Below, in pieces: positions 14,225-18,952 of a stretch of DNA of 18,952 nucleotides (positions within the stretch are counted from its first letter, which is position 1; each line of letters opens with the position of its first letter). This DNA comes from Candidatus Dojkabacteria bacterium. Lineage in GTDB: Bacteria; Patescibacteriota; Dojkabacteria; SC72; JAHDCA01. Position numbers and translations under genes: made by a program. A model generated the notes under the pieces. That model was not told the DNA's origin. It ran no database searches and saw only the letters and a list, made by a program, of their open reading frames with translations. The DNA is taken from NCBI GenBank assembly GCA_020630115.1, contig JAHDCA010000011.1, positions 1 through 18,952 on the forward strand, in the 5' to 3' direction.

Positions 14225-15286
14225 TTAAGTAAAATGCCCTCCAAACCTCCACTTCCGATACCTTTCTTGAAGCGAAAGCAAAGTATATTTTAACCTATTA
14301 TAAACAAAATCCTGCGTATCCATATACTCAACGAATCTACCACCAAAGCTTCGTTTAAAAAGACTAAACCCGTAACCACCATGTGATTTATCCATCTCGC
14401 CATTCTTATCAAGATCAAGAACTCCCCACATATTGTAAGTACTCATACCCTCAGTAGCAGCTGTTCTCATTATCTCCCAGTGCATTAGGTGCGCTGCTCG
14501 ACTATTGCGAGCGAACTCTCCATCAGCAGAAGCACCATGTAGATAAGCAGCCTCGTCTTGACTAAATGCGATCAGTGCAGAAGCTAGCAACTCACCCTCT
14601 GGACCGACTGCTCTAAAGATTCGACAAGTACCTTCTTCTCCTAGTATCTCAATCTGCTTCTCATAGTATGACTTCGGGTAAGTAGTCATATTTTTACGCT
14701 TTGAAGTTTGCTGTAGAACATCCCAGAAATCTCCAACAGCTTCGGGACGAGCGCTCATCTCAATTTTGACACCGAGCTTAGATGCTCGATTAATATATCT
14801 TTTATAATTTGAACGCATGCCATTTTCTTTGAGGAATTTCCATTGCTCATCCTCATCCTCTTTAAGATCAATCACCCAATTACGTTGGGATTGCGTGTAC
14901 TTGTAGGAAGAATTTGCACCATTAAAATTACTTTGTTTAGATTTTTCTACTCTTGGTTCAATTTTTAACATCAATAGATCCTGACTACTATAAAACACCT
15001 TCAGAGCTTCGATAACCTCGTCAACATAATCAGCATCCCAATCCATCATAGGACCTCTAGGTATATATGCATAAGTTCCAAACCTAGTTTCTTCAAAGAT
15101 AACTAAAGCGATTGCTACAAGATTGTTATCCCCATCGTAAGCACCAATTCTCTGAGTTCTCTTACTAAGACCTTCACTATTAAAATCTCCCCAGAGCCAA
15201 GACTGTAAGAAGTACATTCCGCTATCTAACGAATCCTCAAAATCGTACCAAGCATCTCTATCATTTAAATCTTTAATCGTAATCAT
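14225..15286 (-). CDS. FemAB/FemX-like aminoacyl transferase (GNAT superfamily), copy 1
   Basis: This 353-aa protein belongs to the family that adds amino acids from aminoacyl-tRNA to the peptidoglycan stem peptide (FemX, FemA, MurM). Landmarks are LQSWLWGDF (27-35), YIPRGPM (74-80), the Arg/Lys-rich segment MRSNYKRYINRASKLG (157-172), YLHGAS (248-253), YNMWG (284-288) and FKRSFGG (310-316). The long helical arm that forms a coiled coil in classical FemA is short or absent, as in FemX-type members. Other FemAB-like proteins act in exopolysaccharide systems, so the acceptor is not certain. The ATG lies four bases after the aminotransferase stop and six bases after a TAGAAT, so it may have its own leaderless transcript. 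Confidence 0.85.
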   Translation of the reverse strand: MITIKDLNDRDAWYDFEDSLDSGMYFLQSWLWGDFNSEGLSKRTQRIGAYDGDNNLVAIALVIFEETRFGTYAYIPRGPMMDWDADYVDEVIEALKVFYSSQDLLMLKIEPRVEKSKQSNFNGANSSYKYTQSQRNWVIDLKEDEDEQWKFLKENGMRSNYKRYINRASKLGVKIEMSARPEAVGDFWDVLQQTSKRKNMTTYPKSYYEKQIEILGEEGTCRIFRAVGPEGELLASALIAFSQDEAAYLHGASADGEFARNSRAAHLMHWEIMRTAATEGMSTYNMWGVLDLDKNGEMDKSHGGYGFSLFKRSFGGRFVEYMDTQDFVYNRLKYTLLSLQERYRKWRFGGHFT

Positions 15287-15290
15287 GGGA

Positions 15291-16439
15291 TTATTCTACA
15301 ACAATTGAGTTCAAAATGTCGCAATACTTTTTTGCATCAGCTTCCTGAACAAACATTGCAGTTGGTAGATTTAAAACTCTATCTGCCAGATCCTGCGCAA
15401 CTGGACATTCGCCCAACTCATACCCAAACTCTTCAAGGTTTGTCTTAGAAGGATAAAGAGGATGATTGTACCAATCCGTAACATAACACCCTGCTTCTCT
15501 AAGCGCAGCAATCGCGATCTCACGATGCACCTTCGAATCAAGTATCACAGGGAATTTGATTAAGCTTAACTGCTCATTATCACTTATCGCATCCGGATAC
15601 ATACTCGAGCCCAGGCTTGAGCTATACAGATCAACTAGCTTAGATCTATGACTCCTAATATTTTCAAGACCATTAATCGATTTCAGTATCTTCCTTTCAA
15701 ACATTTTTGGCAATCCACTTGGATACCAATTTGGCTTTTTCAAATCATGTTCGATTGATTCATAACCATCAGAAAGAAGACCAAGACTAAAGCCAAGTTT
15801 AACTGCATACTTACCTAGCCCCCGAAGCTGCCTTACAATTACCCAAAGATAAGGCATTAAGAACCACTTCAGAGATCTAACCAAACCAAAATTCTCAAGA
15901 TTGCCCTCATTCCAACCGTCCACCTTAGCTACTTGCTCCATATCATTAACTATCAAAAATCCACCAATCTTAGTATTCAAGACTTTCTCGATCCCGAAAC
16001 TTGAAATCATCGCATCTCCAGCCTTCCCAATACTAGTATCACCAAAAGCATGAGCACAATCCTCGATAATCCGTACCCCATGAGTTTCACATAACATTTT
16101 GATACCAGCCATATTTGCGGGGATCCCAAAGCTATGCTGGACAATTACCAAATCAAGTTTCACTAGCTTTACCTCTAGATCTGACAGATCCACGCTCAAG
16201 GTATCAAGATCCGTCTCGATGTAACACGGCTTATTACCTGACCAAAGAACAGGACTTACTGCACTGCTACAAGTAAAACTAATCACACCAATCTTAAGAT
16301 CATCACCACCATCTTTAGGGATCAAAACACCTTTTAAACTCGACAAATACGCGAGCATCGCACTCCGACCGTTACAATAAATGAATACCTGCTTTGCTTT
16401 AACTCCATAAATTTCTGCAGCCTTATCTCTTAGTGCCAT
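15291..16439 (-). CDS. DegT/DnrJ/EryC1-type PLP-dependent aminotransferase
   Basis: This 382-aa protein has fold type I PLP enzyme features of the sugar aminotransferase family, which puts an amino group on keto sugars bound to nucleotides. Visible motifs are NGRSAMLAYL near the N terminus (23-32), VISFTCSSAV (52-61), IIEDCAHAFG (124-133, D127 being the PLP-ring aspartate) and GDAMISSFGIEK (141-152). K152 is the expected Schiff-base lysine. The family's usual GEGG after the lysine reads KIGG. The gene lies between two FemAB-like genes with 12 and 4 nt gaps. This suggests a joint role in making or decorating a cell-envelope polymer, but the substrate is unknown. No Shine-Dalgarno site or -10 box directly precedes it. 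Confidence 0.88.
   Translation of the reverse strand: MALRDKAAEIYGVKAKQVFIYCNGRSAMLAYLSSLKGVLIPKDGGDDLKIGVISFTCSSAVSPVLWSGNKPCYIETDLDTLSVDLSDLEVKLVKLDLVIVQHSFGIPANMAGIKMLCETHGVRIIEDCAHAFGDTSIGKAGDAMISSFGIEKVLNTKIGGFLIVNDMEQVAKVDGWNEGNLENFGLVRSLKWFLMPYLWVIVRQLRGLGKYAVKLGFSLGLLSDGYESIEHDLKKPNWYPSGLPKMFERKILKSINGLENIRSHRSKLVDLYSSSLGSSMYPDAISDNEQLSLIKFPVILDSKVHREIAIAALREAGCYVTDWYNHPLYPSKTNLEEFGYELGECPVAQDLADRVLNLPTAMFVQEADAKKYCDILNSIVVE
15293..15298 (-). promoter_or_regulatory. Candidate internal promoter of FemAB copy 1
   Basis: TAGAAT (5/6 match to TATAAT) ends six bases before the ATG at 15286 and overlaps the TAA stop of the aminotransferase gene. The -35 is not clear. It is supported mainly by having the same position as the stronger boxes at 5168 and 17496. 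Confidence 0.4.
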
Positions 16440-16451
16440 AGTAATTGCAAT

Positions 16452-17489
16452 TTATTTGGATAAAATACCACGCAACCATTTCTTCAACTTTATCAGCTTC
16501 TTATTTCCCAAAACAGCGAGCCTAAAAACTAAGTACCATAAATTACTGTCAACATAATCAAATGTACCGATATATGAAATATTTTCCCCACCAAAACCTA
16601 ACTTAAATTTAGAGATATTAAACATACTATGACTAGGATCATAACTCCCATCACTCAATATATCTGCCACTCCCCAGTGATCATAAGAGGATTTACCCTT
16701 GGACTTAGAATTCTTCATCGCCTCCCATTTCAACAAATATCCAGCCTCAACATCTCTCCCAGCATTAGTAGTTCCACCGTGTAATTCATAAGTCATATCA
16801 GCACTATGGAAGTTAAGTAGACCGCCAACGACTTCACCGTCCATCCGACAAATCAAGATATCAACACCACCACTCCCAACGAACTCATCGTACAACTTTC
16901 TAAAGTAATCAATACCGTACATAACATAACCTGTCCTCTTATATATCGAGTCCATACATTTAAAGAAAGTCTCCAAACCCTCAACAGTATTCTCCAGCTC
17001 AACCACAGCACCACTCCTCAAACCCTTCCTGACGTTCTGCCTATGACGAGTCTTCATCCTCATCAACATTTCTTCTTCGCCCTCAACCAATGAAACAACA
17101 TTAGTAAATCTCGGCTGGACTGAAGATTTCAACCAATTCAAATGCCCCTTACCATTCAGCCGCTTAAATACTTCGCTATCAATCCGAACCTCTGGCTCGA
17201 AAGTTAGGTGCGATACGTCAAAACCTTCCTCCTTACAAAGCCTGATGACTTCAGAACAAACACGCACATCCCCAACCCAATCAATATTTTTAACCCGTGG
17301 AACATACCCAATATATCTATTAAACAAAGGAAATTTCCTTATCAATACAGTAAAAACAAAGCCATCATGCTCAAACCTCAAAGGCACATAATTACTCCTA
17401 GTATTACCCCATTCATAACTCTGCAAAATACTTTCACCTGAAGAAACCCACAGATCAACATATTCACTTTTATCAGAAATCAATCTCAT
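16452..17489 (-). CDS. FemAB/FemX-like aminoacyl transferase (GNAT superfamily), copy 2
   Basis: This 345-aa protein is a diverged paralogue of the copy at 14225. Shared landmarks are LQSYEWGNTR (22-31), YVPRVKN in the place of YIPRGP, RHRQNVRKGLRSGAVVE in the basic segment, YELHGGT, YDHWGV and FKLGFGG near the end. Family members transfer amino acids from tRNA to lipid II or wall peptides. The C terminus is rich in Lys (KKLIKLKKWLRGILSK) and may associate with membrane. The start is the first ATG, eight bases before the end of the MFS gene and six bases after a perfect TATAAT, so a leaderless transcript is predicted. The two copies are not adjacent but flank the aminotransferase. Confidence 0.85.
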   Translation of the reverse strand: MRLISDKSEYVDLWVSSGESILQSYEWGNTRSNYVPLRFEHDGFVFTVLIRKFPLFNRYIGYVPRVKNIDWVGDVRVCSEVIRLCKEEGFDVSHLTFEPEVRIDSEVFKRLNGKGHLNWLKSSVQPRFTNVVSLVEGEEEMLMRMKTRHRQNVRKGLRSGAVVELENTVEGLETFFKCMDSIYKRTGYVMYGIDYFRKLYDEFVGSGGVDILICRMDGEVVGGLLNFHSADMTYELHGGTTNAGRDVEAGYLLKWEAMKNSKSKGKSSYDHWGVADILSDGSYDPSHSMFNISKFKLGFGGENISYIGTFDYVDSNLWYLVFRLAVLGNKKLIKLKKWLRGILSK

Positions 17490-17495
17490 ATTGAT

Positions 17496-17501
17496 ATTAT
17501 A
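17496..17501 (-). promoter_or_regulatory. Promoter of FemAB copy 2, predicted leaderless
   Basis: A perfect TATAAT is followed by six bases and the ATG at 17489. The box contains the TAA stop codon of the MFS gene (17499-17497). The -35 region (TGAAAA or GTGAAA, spacer 17-18) is weak. Confidence 0.55.
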
Positions 17502-18651
17502 CAGAAACCCCCGCTAAGTTTTCACTCCTCTTTGAATAAAAATAATAAATATGAATAACAAGACTTACCAAGCCAATCCCTACAAAGAATCTCGTTGGCA
17601 TATCACTCCCAGAATAAATAGACAATACATAAAGAGTAGCTGTGTAGATCCCAGTACTGATAAGGTTTTTGACCGACATCACGGTTGACTTGTAATCACG
17701 ATTTATCAAATCCATCAGCTCAGTATTCAAATTAACGTTTGCGATAGCTCCCACAAATCGAACCAAGTAAATTCCAATCATAGCAGCGAATATATTACCA
17801 AATCCAAGAAGTATAACGAACAGAGGGAACATTATAAGAGGAAGATTCTTACTAATTGCTGACTTAGAAGCTGCGTAATTACCTAATATATTCATTATCA
17901 TTAATGAAGCGATATACAAACCAACATACTCAACCGGATAATCACTAATTTCGTAAAACGCATTACCAACGTACTTGGTGACCCTAATAATAGCTGTTAA
18001 AGAGGCCAATATTAATGTCACTGCAGGAAGTAGATTAACACTTCGAATGTATTTAATCGCCTTTAGCACGGTAATATCTTTAGTAAGATACTCGTCACCA
18101 TCCTTTTCAAACTCAGGATCTTTTAGCCCCCATATAAAAGGTAAGGCTATAAACTTAGCAATACCTGTAAGAAGAAAAGGAATCCATGGCGTAATGGCAA
18201 ATAAGAAACCACCAATAGCACTTGTTATCATTAAGCCCGTTAACAAGTTATTAGATTTGCGAGCATAATCCCTTTTATAATCACCAGATAGAGAGTAAAG
18301 AAGTGCATTATCACTGCCTGTTGTGAAAGTATATCCAAAAGCCCAAACACAGTGGATAAAAACAAGTGAGTTATAATCTTTGATAAAACCCATTGCTGCG
18401 ATAGACAAACCAGTTATTACGGTACCAATTATGATTGAGACCCGATGTCCATATTTATCACCAACATAACCAGTTGGAACCTCGAAGATAGTTGATGCTA
18501 ACTTGTAGATCATTAATGCAAAAACTGCATCATCCACGCCAACACCTATAGATACATAAAGCGGAATCAAAACAGGTACAACAAAGTTAGTCGTCCTAAA
18601 ACGGATGTACCAGATATACTTACCAAGATCCGACATTAAAGAAAGATTCAT
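17497..18651 (-). CDS. Major facilitator superfamily transporter
   Basis: This 384-aa integral membrane protein has about 11-12 hydrophobic segments. The loop between helices 2 and 3 holds GYVGDKYGHR (61-70), a good match to MFS motif A (G-x3-D-x-x-G-R/H-R). Length is typical for the family. The substrate cannot be told. Its C-terminal part (RFVGAIANVNLNTELMDLIN then R-YKSTVMSV) is clearly related to the partial gene just upstream, so the two are tandem paralogues. The gene lies 7 nt before FemAB copy 2 in the same direction, so export of a wall- or sugar-related compound is possible, but only by context. The ATG is nine bases after a TATAAT. Confidence 0.9.
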   Translation of the reverse strand: MNLSLMSDLGKYIWYIRFRTTNFVVPVLIPLYVSIGVGVDDAVFALMIYKLASTIFEVPTGYVGDKYGHRVSIIIGTVITGLSIAAMGFIKDYNSLVFIHCVWAFGYTFTTGSDNALLYSLSGDYKRDYARKSNNLLTGLMITSAIGGFLFAITPWIPFLLTGIAKFIALPFIWGLKDPEFEKDGDEYLTKDITVLKAIKYIRSVNLLPAVTLILASLTAIIRVTKYVGNAFYEISDYPVEYVGLYIASLMIMNILGNYAASKSAISKNLPLIMFPLFVILLGFGNIFAAMIGIYLVRFVGAIANVNLNTELMDLINRDYKSTVMSVKNLISTGIYTATLYVLSIYSGSDMPTRFFVGIGLVSLVIHIYYFYSKRSENLAGVSV

Positions 18652-18660
18652 GAGCTAGTG

Positions 18661-18689
18661 ATTATACACCCATAACACGAAATTCTTAA
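18661..18689 (-). promoter_or_regulatory. Promoter of the MFS gene
   Basis: TTAAGA (18689-18684), a 17-nt spacer and TATAAT (18666-18661) lie nine bases before the ATG at 18651. The mRNA leader would be about 0-4 nt. The promoter fills most of the 45-nt gap to the preceding partial gene. Confidence 0.6.
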
Positions 18690-18696
18690 CTTCCAT

Positions 18697-18952
18697 CTAG
18701 GCTGTAGCTCTTTTAATCTCCTTATAACCAAATCCGAGTAGTACAACCCCGATGCCAAAAGCCATTAGATATAAACTACTCTCGAAACCATTATTCAAAA
18801 ACGTACTCAGACTAAGCAGTAAGATACTATAAAAAATCGTATTAATAAAACTCCCAATTGAAAGAACAGTCGACTTGAACCTCTCATCTATAATTTTAAG
18901 AATTGATGTATTAAGCATTATTGTTGACCATTGACCAAAGAACCTCACAATA
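18697..18952 (-). CDS. Major facilitator superfamily transporter, C-terminal part (cut by the window edge)
   Basis: The last 85 codons of a gene continue beyond the window. They contain two to three hydrophobic segments and align with the C-terminal end of the next MFS protein: VRFFGQW matches VRFVGAI, and ERFKSTVLSI matches RDYKSTVMSV. The GTG at 18948 is unlikely to be the true start because the frame is still open at the edge. It ends with TAG 45 nt before the next gene. It is a tandem paralogue of that gene and cannot be judged further. Confidence 0.75.
   Translation of the reverse strand, partial: IVRFFGQWSTIMLNTSILKIIDERFKSTVLSIGSFINTIFYSILLLSLSTFLNNGFESSLYLMAFGIGVVLLGFGYKEIKRATA

Overview
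The window is AT-rich bacterial chromosome. The compact layout, the tight same-strand gene runs, the scarcity of Shine-Dalgarno sites, the separate ComEC membrane and hydrolase genes, the FemAB-like transferases and the style of the leucyl-tRNA synthetase suggest a Patescibacteria/CPR member (Dojkabacteria- or Microgenomates-like). That placement is an inference from gene style. The standard code is used: TGA is a real stop for ComEC and LeuRS. No transposase, integrase, phage gene or CRISPR array is visible.

Layout. (1) 162-434, minus: an operon of three tRNA-Arg genes (anticodons TCT, GCG, TCG). (2) 469-3390, minus: a DNA-uptake operon encoding a ComEA-like anchor (SLBB plus helix-hairpin-helix), the ComEC channel and a separate ComEC-type metallo-beta-lactamase hydrolase. 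(3) 3523-5161, minus: two envelope proteins, a membrane-anchored cyclophilin and a CAP-domain lipoprotein. (4) 5255-7768, minus: leucyl-tRNA synthetase, with a 154-nt leader and a strong promoter. (5) 8019-9301, plus: a SAM methyltransferase and an unknown, possibly immunity-like protein. (6) 9314-9946, minus: a small membrane protein, followed by tRNA-Ala(GGC) on the minus strand and a plus-strand HD-domain gene. (7) 10847-18952, minus: a long nearly gapless run, in transcription order partial MFS, MFS, FemAB-like, DegT-type aminotransferase, FemAB-like, M3-like metallopeptidase and three tandem Nudix hydrolases.

The most unusual signal is regulatory. At least six start codons lie 6-9 nt downstream of a TATAAT-like -10 hexamer, so transcription would begin at or within a few bases of the start codon. 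This predicts leaderless mRNAs, including promoters that overlap the stop codon of the preceding gene in region 7. One start in this arrangement is a GTG and one may be an ATA. LeuRS is the exception: its long leader has a Leu-containing small ORF whose last Leu codons sit in a GC-rich hairpin.

Other points are a tRNA-Arg(GCG) in place of the usual ACG type, a FemAB/aminotransferase/FemAB sandwich, stepwise loss of Nudix-box residues across three paralogues, and an in-frame 9-bp tandem repeat in the metallopeptidase gene.
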